Part shown: one piece after another, positions 1 through 7,413 of the stretch
Position numbering within the stretch: position 1 is the first letter of the stretch
Layout of the letters: each line of letters begins with the position of its first letter
Source of the DNA: Comamonadaceae bacterium G21597-S1
GTDB taxonomy: Bacteria > Pseudomonadota > Gammaproteobacteria > Burkholderiales > Burkholderiaceae_C
Reading direction: 5' to 3'
DNA length: 64,000 bases
Assembly (NCBI GenBank): GCA_027214345.1
Contig: JAPWHR010000013.1
Span: 1 to 64,000 of the forward strand
Notes under the pieces: generated by a model
What the model saw: only the letters and a program-made list of their open reading frames with translations
Databases searched by the model: none
What the model was told of the DNA's origin: nothing
Translations under genes and position numbers: made by a program

Positions 1-61
1 GATCGCACGTACCAGGTCCCCCTGGAGCAACGAGATCGCAATGGTCGTTTGACTTAAACAT
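1..61. other. Window edge, gene end or start unresolved
   Basis: On the plus strand a frame is open from base 1 to a TAA at 55-57 and could be the last 18 codons of a gene converging on pdxA. On the minus strand an ATG at 61-59 follows the pdxA stop directly and stays open to the edge, so it could equally be the start of a gene co-transcribed with pdxA. Too little sequence to decide. Confidence 0.2.
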
Positions 62-1042
62 TCAAGATGGTTGCTTCGGGTTTGCATCTGCCTTCTTGCG
101 GCGAAAGGCCTGGCCCATGCGAACGGCCAGGTCGAACGCGTTGCGCATCGCCCGCGGACTGGCGATGCCCTTGCCCACGATGTCGTAGGCGGTTCCGTGT
201 GCGGGCGTGGTGATCGGGATCGGCAGGCCGCCATGCACCGTCACGCCCTGTTCGAAGCCCAGCAGCTTCATCGCGATCTGTCCCTGGTCGTGGTACATCG
301 TGACGACGCCGTCATAGCCGCCCTGGGCCCGCACCGCACGCACGAAAGCGGTGTCGGCCGGAAACGGCCCGTGCGCCGGATAGCCCTGCTGTTCGGCCAG
401 CGCGACGCCGGGGCCGATGATGCGGCCCTCTTCGTCACCATAGTTGCCGTTGTCGCCGTTGTGCGGATTGAGTCCGCACACGGCAATGCGCGGCTGCGGC
501 ACGCCGGCATCGCGCAAGGCCTCGGTGATCATGCGGATCGCATTGGCCACCTTCTGCGGCGTCAGCAGGCCGCTCACGTCGCGCAGCGCCACGTGGGAGG
601 TGACCCGCGCGGTCCACAGGTTCTTCAGCACGTTGAGTTCGCCGCATTCGCCGTCATAGGCCAGGTGGTCGGAAAACCAGCGCAATTCATCCTCCTGGTG
701 CATGCCGCCCAGGCGCAATGCCCCCTTGTTCAGCGGCGCAAAACACAAGGCGTCGGCGGCACCACCGCGGACCAGGTCCACGCCCTGGGCCAGGCCGTCG
801 AGCATGTAGCGGCCGTTGTCCGCGGCGGCAACACCGGGCGCAAACGCCGGGTTGTCGCGGCCGGCCCAGTCATGGATGTGCACCGGAACCCGGGCCGTCG
901 GGCTGCCATGCTGGCTGATCAGCAGGACCTGGGCGGAGTCGGTCACGGCCCGGTCCGACAGCAGCTTTTCGACAAGTTCGGGACCGATGCCGGCCGGATC
1001 GCCCGTGAAAAGCGCGATTGTGGGTAACGGGTCGTGTTGCAT
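62..1042 (-). CDS. pdxA: PdxA-family 4-phospho-hydroxyacid dehydrogenase
   Basis: NAD-dependent cytosolic dehydrogenase of the PdxA family, 326 residues, close to the family's usual length. PdxA proper oxidises 4-phosphohydroxy-L-threonine in pyridoxal phosphate synthesis; the PdxA2 branch oxidises D-threonate or D-erythronate 4-phosphate in sugar-acid catabolism. Seen: the N-terminal GDPAGIGPEL signature and the three metal-binding histidine contexts SHVALRDV, MYHDQGQ and HGTAYD. It is divergent from a GntR/FCD regulator across a short intergenic space with a perfect palindrome, an arrangement more typical of the catabolic PdxA2 branch than of a vitamin gene; that assignment is inference. 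The family call is secure, the substrate is not. Confidence 0.85.
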   Translation of the reverse strand: MQHDPLPTIALFTGDPAGIGPELVEKLLSDRAVTDSAQVLLISQHGSPTARVPVHIHDWAGRDNPAFAPGVAAADNGRYMLDGLAQGVDLVRGGAADALCFAPLNKGALRLGGMHQEDELRWFSDHLAYDGECGELNVLKNLWTARVTSHVALRDVSGLLTPQKVANAIRMITEALRDAGVPQPRIAVCGLNPHNGDNGNYGDEEGRIIGPGVALAEQQGYPAHGPFPADTAFVRAVRAQGGYDGVVTMYHDQGQIAMKLLGFEQGVTVHGGLPIPITTPAHGTAYDIVGKGIASPRAMRNAFDLAVRMGQAFRRKKADANPKQPS

Positions 1043-1096
1043 GGTCTGCGTCGGGCTGATGAAAACAGGCCGAGTCTTATGAATTGGTAATGTGTA

Positions 1097-1112
1097 ATCC
1101 GTAATTACGGAT
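1097..1112. promoter_or_regulatory. Perfect 16-bp palindrome, putative GntR operator
   Basis: ATCCGTAATTACGGAT is a perfect palindrome in the space between the divergent pdxA-like and GntR genes. FCD-type GntR dimers bind short palindromes of this size, so it is the likely operator controlling both genes. Binding is inferred from position and symmetry only. Confidence 0.6.
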
Positions 1113-1170
1113 AATGTAGATGACAGTGCAAGCTGGTGTCAACACCGTTTTTTCACCCATACTCGCAGCC

Positions 1171-1845
1171 ATGAACCACCCGGAGCCGCTGGCACAGATC
1201 GCCCGAATTCCGCTGCACGAGGAAGTGACGAACCGCATCCGCGACATGATCGTGGAGTCCAAGCTAGCACCCGGCGAACGGATCCAGGAAATGCAACTGG
1301 CGCAGCAACTCGGCGTATCGCGCACGCCGATCCGCGAGGCGCTCAAGGTGCTGACCGCCGAGGGCCTGGTCGAACTGCTGCCGCTGCGCGGGGCCATCGT
1401 CAAGGTGTTCACCGACAAGGATGCGCGCGACATGCTGGACGTGATCGCGCTGATCGAGGCCTTTGCCGGTGAACGCGCCTGCCAGGCCGACGCGGCACGG
1501 ATCGACGAGGTCATCGACATGCACCGGCGCATGCGGACGCTGTACGACCAGCGCCAGCGGCTCGACTATTTCGTGCTGAACCAGCGGATCCACGAGGCAT
1601 TGGTCGCGCTGGCCGACAACGACACCTTGAGCCAGACCCACGCCACGCTGAGCAAACGCATGCGCAGCCTGCGTTACAGCGGCAATTCCGGCGCCGAGAA
1701 CTGGGCCGCCGCGATGGCGGAACACGAACAGATGATCGCCGCGCTCGAGCGGCGCGACGCAGCCGCGCTGGCGCGGGCCATGCGCGAACACATTCAGAAC
1801 ACCTGGCCACGCATACGGGACGTCACGCAGTCGACGCCGGGCTGA
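1171..1845 (+). CDS. GntR-family (FadR/FCD) transcriptional regulator
   Basis: Ligand-responsive DNA-binding repressor or activator. With the chosen start it has 224 residues: a winged helix-turn-helix at about 12-75 (the recognition segment contains QLGVSRTPIREALKVL) and an all-helical FCD ligand-binding domain at about 85-215 with a conserved histidine-rich pattern. An upstream ATG at 1120 would add 17 hydrophobic residues before the usual domain start; neither ATG has a clear Shine-Dalgarno, and 1171 was chosen because it gives the family's normal N-terminus. It probably controls the divergent pdxA-like gene, and itself, through the palindrome at 1097-1112. Effector unknown; a sugar-acid phosphate intermediate would fit. 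Confidence 0.85.
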   Translation: MNHPEPLAQIARIPLHEEVTNRIRDMIVESKLAPGERIQEMQLAQQLGVSRTPIREALKVLTAEGLVELLPLRGAIVKVFTDKDARDMLDVIALIEAFAGERACQADAARIDEVIDMHRRMRTLYDQRQRLDYFVLNQRIHEALVALADNDTLSQTHATLSKRMRSLRYSGNSGAENWAAAMAEHEQMIAALERRDAAALARAMREHIQNTWPRIRDVTQSTPG

Positions 1846-2029
1846 AGCCAGGTCCTTTCAATCGGCACGTATCGGCCGTCGGATCCGACGCGAACCCTGC
1901 CGCAACCGATCAGCCGAAAATCATCATGGCCACCGGTGTCTGCATGCAGGGCACGCTGTGCGGCTGGCCGCGCAGCGTGCGGGCGCTGGCACCTGCCCCG
2001 TTGCGGGCAGGCGCCAGCGCCGAAGCCCG

Positions 2030-2389
2030 TCAACGTTGCTGGCCGCCCTGACCGGGTTTCTCGCCCTTGGCGTGCGACTTGCCTTCCTGCTCGGCGCGGC
2101 GCATCTCCTGCGCTTGCTGCTGCGACTCCGGCTTGGCCTGGCGGGCCGCCTTCTCCACCTTGCCGGATTCGACGAACTCCTGCACCGAATCGGTATACCG
2201 CTCATTGGAGCGGTAATCCCCTTCGCCCTGCACCTGCTGCCGATCACCGCGTACGCGTTGCGGCGACGATGTCGATCCCTGCTGCGGCCCGCCCGGCGGT
2301 TGCTGCGGAGAGCGGGGGCTACCCTGCTGTGCTTGCTGTTGTTGCGACGGCGCGCCCGATGGTTTGCGTGTGGATTGTTCTGATGGCAT
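2030..2389 (-). CDS. Small Gln/Ser/Pro-rich hydrophilic protein
   Basis: A 119-residue protein of unknown function. The start at 2389 is supported by a strong Shine-Dalgarno (AGGGAGG at 2394-2400) just upstream; a longer in-frame reading back to 2545 has no such site. The first 60 residues are almost only Gln, Ser, Pro, Gly and Arg with poly-Gln runs, suggesting disorder; the C-terminal half is charged and helical-looking (residues about 62-105, with EFVESGKVEKAARQAKPE). There is no signal peptide or membrane segment. It stands alone between a GntR gene and srkA. It resembles short stress-type hydrophilic proteins in composition, but I recognise no family. Confidence 0.65.
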   Translation of the reverse strand: MPSEQSTRKPSGAPSQQQQAQQGSPRSPQQPPGGPQQGSTSSPQRVRGDRQQVQGEGDYRSNERYTDSVQEFVESGKVEKAARQAKPESQQQAQEMRRAEQEGKSHAKGEKPGQGGQQR

Positions 2390-2548
2390 ATGACCTCCCT
2401 GTTGATGTGACATGTGACAGCGGCAGGCACCGTTCCTGATCGCTGCGTTCATCCTAGGGTTGCAGCGCAGATCCGACTGTCGGAAGCGCCTGCGCCCGCG
2501 TGTCGGACATCGCCGCCCGTGCACGTCGTCGTGCATCGGCGCCACGGG

Positions 2549-3610
2549 TCACACCACCAGCGGGTCTTCCTCCATCGCTTCGCACTGCTCCTCGAGCATC
2601 TGCACCTGCCCCTGCCAGTAGTCGCTGGAGCCGAACCACGGGAAGTTGATCGGAAAGATCGGATCGGCCCAGCGCCGGGCCAGCCAGGCGCTGTAGTGGA
2701 TCAGGCGCAAGGTGCGCAGCGGCTCGATCAGCGCCAGTTCGCGGCGGTCGAACGCGCGGAACTGCTCGTAGCCGTCGACCAGGGCACCGAGCTGGCGCTG
2801 GCGTTGCTGGCGGTCACCGGACAACAACATCCACAGGTCCTGCACCGCCGGGCCGGTTCGCGCATCGTCCAGGTCGACGAAATGCGGCCCCGGACCGGCG
2901 GCGGCCGGCACGTCGGTCGGTGTCCACAGGATGTTGCCGGGATGGCAGTCGCCGTGCAGGCGCAGCAAGCGGATCGGCTCCTGGCCGTGCGCGGGGCTGC
3001 ACCCGGCCAAGGCGTCGTGCCGGCCGACCAGCTCCAGGGCCCGCGCCGACATGTCGGACCACAAGGCCTGCACGTCCAGCGGGACCTTGTCGTTGTCGAG
3101 CAGCCAGCTGCGCGAGGCCGCGCCGAAGGTCTGCAGGTTCAGCGCCGGACGGTGCTCGAAGGCACTGCGCGCACTCACGGCATGAAACCGCGCCAGGAAA
3201 CGCCCGATCCACTCGAGCACCTCGCCATCGTCCAGCTCCGGGCCGCGGCCACCGCGGCGCGGACTCACGCTGAACATGAAGCCGCCGAAGTGGTGCAGCG
3301 TCGCGCCGGCCAGCAGCAGCGGTGCCACGGCCGGCACCTCGGCCTGTTCCAGTTCGCGCGAGAAATCGTGTTCCTCCTGGATCTGCGCCGCGCTCCAGCG
3401 TCCGGGCCGATAGAACTTGGTCACGACGGCGCTGCCGTCCTCGAGCTGCACCTGGTAGACCCGGTTCTCGTAACTCGACAAGGCGGTCAGGCGGCCGTCG
3501 CCGCGCAGGCCCACGCCATCGAGCGCATCGAGCACCTGATCGGGCGTCAGCGACGCGAACGGATGGACTGCGGACAAGGCCGGGGGGTTCGGATCGGGGG
3601 GTGACACCAT
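2549..3610 (-). CDS. srkA: SrkA/YihE-type stress response kinase
   Basis: Predicted Ser/Thr protein kinase of the SrkA (YihE) family, which shares the aminoglycoside-phosphotransferase fold and counters stress-induced cell death in enterics. With start 3610 it has 353 residues, near the family's 330. Seen: N-terminal SSYENRVYQV (nucleotide-loop region), the lysine strand VVTKFYRPGRW, the catalytic loop LHGDCHPGNILW and the metal-binding segment FVDLDDARTGP, followed by the family's C-terminal YWQGQV region. An upstream in-frame ATG at 3664 would add 18 residues that do not match the family start. It is divergent from the lipocalin-like gene at 3711. Confidence 0.88.
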   Translation of the reverse strand: MVSPPDPNPPALSAVHPFASLTPDQVLDALDGVGLRGDGRLTALSSYENRVYQVQLEDGSAVVTKFYRPGRWSAAQIQEEHDFSRELEQAEVPAVAPLLLAGATLHHFGGFMFSVSPRRGGRGPELDDGEVLEWIGRFLARFHAVSARSAFEHRPALNLQTFGAASRSWLLDNDKVPLDVQALWSDMSARALELVGRHDALAGCSPAHGQEPIRLLRLHGDCHPGNILWTPTDVPAAAGPGPHFVDLDDARTGPAVQDLWMLLSGDRQQRQRQLGALVDGYEQFRAFDRRELALIEPLRTLRLIHYSAWLARRWADPIFPINFPWFGSSDYWQGQVQMLEEQCEAMEEDPLVV

Positions 3611-3663
3611 GGTGACATTGTCGGGCTTGCTTCGGACCCCTAGCACTTGCGCGCCTGAAAACA

Positions 3664-3701
3664 TTGACCTAAGATAAGTTCAACTAAGAAAGTTAAAGGA
3701 G
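3664..3701 (+). promoter_or_regulatory. AT-rich promoter/operator region of the oxygenase cluster
   Basis: Between srkA and the first gene of the long plus-strand cluster lies the only AT-rich stretch in the neighbourhood. It holds a -35-like TTGACC at 3664-3669, a short inverted repeat AGTT-C-AACT at 3677-3685, a partial direct repeat (CTAAGATAAGTT, then CTAAGAAAGTT) and an AAAGGAG ribosome-binding site at 3695-3701. As the following fifteen genes have almost no intergenic space, this is the likely main promoter. No clean -10 could be fixed by eye. Confidence 0.45.
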
Positions 3702-3710
3702 ACAGCGACG

Positions 3711-4169
3711 ATGACTGCCGACAGCAGTGCGGGCCATGCCTTGCTCGGAACCTGGCACCTGGTGTGCTGGGATATCCGTTATGGCGACGGCCGCCCGGCC
3801 AGCCTGCCGTTCGGCGCCGACGCGACCGGGCTGATCACCTATACCGCCGACGGCACCATGAGCGCCTGCATCGCCCGCGCCGGACGTGCGCGGCTGTCCA
3901 GCGACAGCGTGCGCAGCGCGCCGCCGGCGGAGCGGCTGGCCGCATTCGAGAGTTATTTCCAGTACGCCGGGCCCTACACCGTGCGGGGCGAGCCGGGCCA
4001 CCAGCAGGTGGTGCACCGCGTCACCCATGCGCTCAATCCCAACTTCGTCGGCACCGAGCAGGTTCGTGACATGACGTTCGGCGCCGACGGCAGACTGACG
4101 CTGTCGGCCTCCGACACCGTGCCCGGCACCGATATCGCACGCCACCACCGCCTGGTCTGGCGCCGCTGA
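3711..4169 (+). CDS. Lipocalin-like domain protein
   Basis: A 152-residue protein of the bacterial lipocalin-like family (short one-domain beta-barrel proteins). Seen: LLGTWHLVCWDI at the N-terminus, the GLITYTADGTMSA strand pair, a central FESYFQYAGPYTV and the closing RDMTFGADGRLTL strands, all characteristic of the family. No signal peptide, so cytosolic. A good Shine-Dalgarno precedes the ATG. It is the first gene of the carotenoid-oxygenase cluster and lies 20 bases before the aldehyde dehydrogenase. Members often accompany catabolic genes for hydrophobic compounds, so a role in holding a lipophilic substrate or intermediate is plausible but is inference. Confidence 0.8.
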   Translation: MTADSSAGHALLGTWHLVCWDIRYGDGRPASLPFGADATGLITYTADGTMSACIARAGRARLSSDSVRSAPPAERLAAFESYFQYAGPYTVRGEPGHQQVVHRVTHALNPNFVGTEQVRDMTFGADGRLTLSASDTVPGTDIARHHRLVWRR

Positions 4170-4189
4170 CCCCTCACGGAGAACACACC

Positions 4190-5917
4190 ATGTCGATCGC
4201 CCAGGATTGGTTCGAACAGCACCGCGCCCGTTTCCAGCAGGCACAGGTGGCGTGCGTGGAACGCAACTGCTGGAGCCCGTTTCCCGAGACGCCCGGCCAG
4301 TATCCCGACGCACCCCAGGCCCAGGCTGCCGGGCTGGCGGCGTTCCAGGCCCACCTGGGCGGCGAGCAGGCCCGGCGCTTCGTGCTCGAGCAACCCGGCA
4401 TCACCGGCGTGCTGGGCGCCGAGGTCTCGCCCTATACCCGCAAACCGCTGGGCATCGCATACCCCCACTCGGATGTCGACGCCCTGTTCGACGCGGCCGG
4501 CGACGCGATCGACCGCTGGTCGCGGGCCACGGTGCAGGAACGTATCGGCGTGTTGATGGAAGTGGTCGAAGTGTTGTACCGTGACCATCTGTTCGAGCTG
4601 ACACAGTCGGTGATGCACACCGCCGGACAAAGCTTCAACATGGCCTACGCGGGCTCGGGCGTGAACGCGCTCGACCGTGCCATCGAGGCGCTGGTGTTCG
4701 CGCACCAGGCGCAGCGGGCCGTGACGCCACACGCGCGCTGGGAGCGCCAGTTCGGCCCGTCGCAGATTGCACTGGACAAGACCTACCGACTGGTGCCGCG
4801 CGGCGTGGCCGTGTGTTTCGCCTGCGCCAGCTTCCCGACCTGGAACGCCTGGCCGTCGATGATGGCCAGCCTGGCGACCGGCAATGCGGTCATCGTCAAG
4901 CCGCACCCGGCAACCATCCTGCCGATGGCGATCTCGGTGCGGGTGTTCCGACAGGTGATCGCCGCGGCCGGCTTCGACCCCAACCTGGTCACGATGGCAC
5001 TGGACTCGGTCGAGCAACCCATCGGCAAGGTGCTGGTGCAGCATCCGAAGACCGCCATCGTCGACTTCACCGGCAGCGTGGCATTCGGCCAGTGGGTGGA
5101 ACGCAACGCCTACCCGGCCCTGGCGTTCACCGAGACCGCCGGCTGCAACACCGTGGTGCTGGAGTCGGCCGACGACCTGGACGCGGTGCTGCGCAGCCTG
5201 GCCACGACGATGTGCATGTTCAGCGCACAGATGTGCACCAGCCCGCAGAACATCTACATCCCCGCAGGCGGCGTGCGCACGCCCGGCAGCCTGGTGCCGC
5301 TGGACGAGGTTGGCCGACGCCTGGCCGAGGCCGTTGCCGCACTCGGCGCCGCGCCGAAGAAGGCGGCCATGATCCTGGCCACGATCCAGTCGGAGCAGAC
5401 GCTGGCCCTGGTGCGCCAGCTGCGCGACGAGGGCGCCGCGCGCGGCACGGTGCTGCTCGAACCGACGGCCTACACGCATCCGGACTTCCCCGACGCGCGC
5501 ACCTGCACGCCCTTGATGCTGCAGGTCGGCACCAGCGAGCGCGACCTCTATGGCGCCGAACGATTCGGCCCGATCAGCTTCGTGATCCGCTGTGATGACG
5601 CGGCCGATGCGCTGGGCCAGGCCACGCGCGACGTGGCGCAATTCGGCGGCCTGACCGCGTTCCTGTATTCGACCGACGAGGACTTCATCGCCCGGGCCGA
5701 GACCGCGTATGCCCGCGCCGGCGCCCAGCTGACCATCAACCTGACCGGTGCGATGCCGCTGAACTTCGCCGCCGCCTACAGCGACTACCACGTCACCAGC
5801 CTGAACCCGGCCGGCAATGCGTCGCTGACCAACCTGGCCTTCGTGGCCAGCCGCTTTTGCATCAGCCAGTCGCGCCGCCCCGTCCGGGCGACCCAGGCCA
5901 CATCCACCGCATCCTGA
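4190..5917 (+). CDS. PaaN-like aldehyde dehydrogenase
   Basis: Aldehyde dehydrogenase-superfamily enzyme of the PaaN-like group, 575 residues (group about 550). Oxidises an aldehyde to the acid with NAD(P)+. Seen: cofactor-binding region with FACASFPTWNAW and IVKPHP (about 210-240), the FTGSVAFGQ turn, FTETAGCNTV (about 313-322) and the catalytic cysteine at about residue 349 in FSAQMCTSPQNIYIP, with EARFGP-type closing segment AERFGPISF near 460. It sits second in the cluster, directly ahead of two carotenoid oxygenases; these generate aldehydes by double-bond cleavage, so removing that aldehyde is the obvious job. The phenylacetate pathway itself is not encoded here. Exact substrate unknown. 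Confidence 0.85.
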   Translation: MSIAQDWFEQHRARFQQAQVACVERNCWSPFPETPGQYPDAPQAQAAGLAAFQAHLGGEQARRFVLEQPGITGVLGAEVSPYTRKPLGIAYPHSDVDALFDAAGDAIDRWSRATVQERIGVLMEVVEVLYRDHLFELTQSVMHTAGQSFNMAYAGSGVNALDRAIEALVFAHQAQRAVTPHARWERQFGPSQIALDKTYRLVPRGVAVCFACASFPTWNAWPSMMASLATGNAVIVKPHPATILPMAISVRVFRQVIAAAGFDPNLVTMALDSVEQPIGKVLVQHPKTAIVDFTGSVAFGQWVERNAYPALAFTETAGCNTVVLESADDLDAVLRSLATTMCMFSAQMCTSPQNIYIPAGGVRTPGSLVPLDEVGRRLAEAVAALGAAPKKAAMILATIQSEQTLALVRQLRDEGAARGTVLLEPTAYTHPDFPDARTCTPLMLQVGTSERDLYGAERFGPISFVIRCDDAADALGQATRDVAQFGGLTAFLYSTDEDFIARAETAYARAGAQLTINLTGAMPLNFAAAYSDYHVTSLNPAGNASLTNLAFVASRFCISQSRRPVRATQATSTAS

Positions 5918-5931
5918 AGGAGAGCAGCACC

Positions 5932-7395
5932 ATGGGCGCCAATGACACGCACGCGTTCGACGACATCCCCGTCCTGACCGGAGGCTTCGCGCCGGTGGCC
6001 AGCGAGATGACCGTCGACCTGACCGACATCGAGGGCGAGATACCGAAGGATCTCACCGGCATGTACGTGCGCAACGGCCCGAACCGCAGGTTCGAGGCCG
6101 CCGGGCGTTACCACTGGTTCGATGGCGACGGCATGCTGCATGCGGTGCGCTTCGAAGGCGGCCGGGCCCAGTACCAGAACCGCTGGGTCATGACGGACGG
6201 CCTGAAGGAAGAGCTGGCCGCCGGCAACGCCTTGTGGCAGGGCATCAAGGACCCGCCCCGCAAGGACCGGCCCGGCATGCCGCTCAAGGACACCTCGAAC
6301 ACCGACGTCAAGTTCTATGCCGGCACGCTGGTGTCGATGTGGTACCTCGGCGGCGCGGTCTACCAGTGCCGCCCCGATGACCTGTCGACGATCGGCAAGC
6401 TCGACATGGACCCGCGGCTGCTGGGCCTGCCGATCTCGGCCCATTCCAAAGTCGACGAACGCACCGGCGAGTTCCTGTTCTTCGCCTACGGCAAGGAGTC
6501 GCCGTACATGCACTACGGCGTGATGGACCGCCACGGCAAGCTGGTCACCTTCATGCCGGTGCAACTGCCCGGACCGCGCCTGCCGCACGACATGGCGATC
6601 ACACCGAACTACAGCATCCTGCACGACCTGCCCCTGTTCTATGACATGGACGCATTCGCCGCCGGCCGCCACAAGCTGCGTTTCCACCACACGCTGCCGT
6701 CACGCTTCGCCGTGGTGCCGCGCCATGGCACACCCGAACAGATCCGCTGGTTCGAGGCCGAACCGACCTACATGTACCACATCTCCAACGCGTGGGAAGA
6801 GGATGACGGGCATGGCGGTACCGAGATCGTCATGACCGGCACGCCGTTCCGGCTGCCGGCGGACCTGCACGGTAAGGTCGACGTCGATCGTTTCCCGAAG
6901 ATGCTGGCCAATCTGGAGCACGACTTCATCTTCAAGGAGTGGCGCTTCAACCTGCGCACCGGGCAGACCCGCGAGCGTGTCATCGACGACATCATCAACC
7001 AGGAATTTCCGGTCATCAACTCCTGGATGCAGGGGCACAAGACCCGGTACTCGTGGAACGTGCTGATGGGCCGGCTCAACCGCGCCGAGGACCCGCGCTT
7101 CTGCGGCCTGGTGCGCTACGACCTGGAACAGGACAGCTGCACCACCTACCACGCCGGCACCGACAAATGGTTCAGCGAGGCGCCGTTCGCACCCCGGGAC
7201 CACTGGAAGAACGAGGACGACGGCTACCTGGTCGGTTACCTGTGGGACGGCACCCGGCAGGCGTCGTTCCTGAGCATCTTCGACGCCCACGACATCGCGC
7301 GCGGGCCGGTCTGCAAGATCCGCCTGCCGCAACGCGTGCCGCACGGCTTCCACTCGACCTGGGTCAGCGGCGAGCGGCTGGCACGCGGTTACTGA
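5932..7395 (+). CDS. Carotenoid oxygenase family protein 1
   Basis: Non-haem iron(II) dioxygenase of the carotenoid cleavage oxygenase (RPE65/lignostilbene dioxygenase) family, 487 residues. Members cleave a conjugated C=C bond with O2 to two carbonyl products. The four iron-ligand histidines are present at about 171 (ISAHSK), 219 (LPHDMAITPNY), 283 (YMYHISNAW) and 471 (VPHGFHS), spacing as in bacterial lignostilbene oxygenases, with the acidic second-shell residues in NAWEED and NEDDGYL. Start 5932 follows a GAAGGAGAG site; an earlier in-frame ATG would run into the upstream gene. It is the first of four family members in the cluster and pairs most closely with the next gene (shared ITPNYSILHD). 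Cytosolic; substrate unknown. Confidence 0.93.
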   Translation: MGANDTHAFDDIPVLTGGFAPVASEMTVDLTDIEGEIPKDLTGMYVRNGPNRRFEAAGRYHWFDGDGMLHAVRFEGGRAQYQNRWVMTDGLKEELAAGNALWQGIKDPPRKDRPGMPLKDTSNTDVKFYAGTLVSMWYLGGAVYQCRPDDLSTIGKLDMDPRLLGLPISAHSKVDERTGEFLFFAYGKESPYMHYGVMDRHGKLVTFMPVQLPGPRLPHDMAITPNYSILHDLPLFYDMDAFAAGRHKLRFHHTLPSRFAVVPRHGTPEQIRWFEAEPTYMYHISNAWEEDDGHGGTEIVMTGTPFRLPADLHGKVDVDRFPKMLANLEHDFIFKEWRFNLRTGQTRERVIDDIINQEFPVINSWMQGHKTRYSWNVLMGRLNRAEDPRFCGLVRYDLEQDSCTTYHAGTDKWFSEAPFAPRDHWKNEDDGYLVGYLWDGTRQASFLSIFDAHDIARGPVCKIRLPQRVPHGFHSTWVSGERLARGY

Positions 7396-7413
7396 CCCTC
7401 AGGAGACGACACC

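Noticed and set aside
3974-5791. 605-codon minus-strand frame opposite the PaaN-like gene
   Set aside because: Antisense shadow; the plus-strand gene shows the catalytic motifs.
4190-5917. Phenylacetate (paa) catabolic cluster
   Set aside because: Only the PaaN-like aldehyde dehydrogenase is present; no paaABCDE, paaG, paaZ or paaK-type neighbours.
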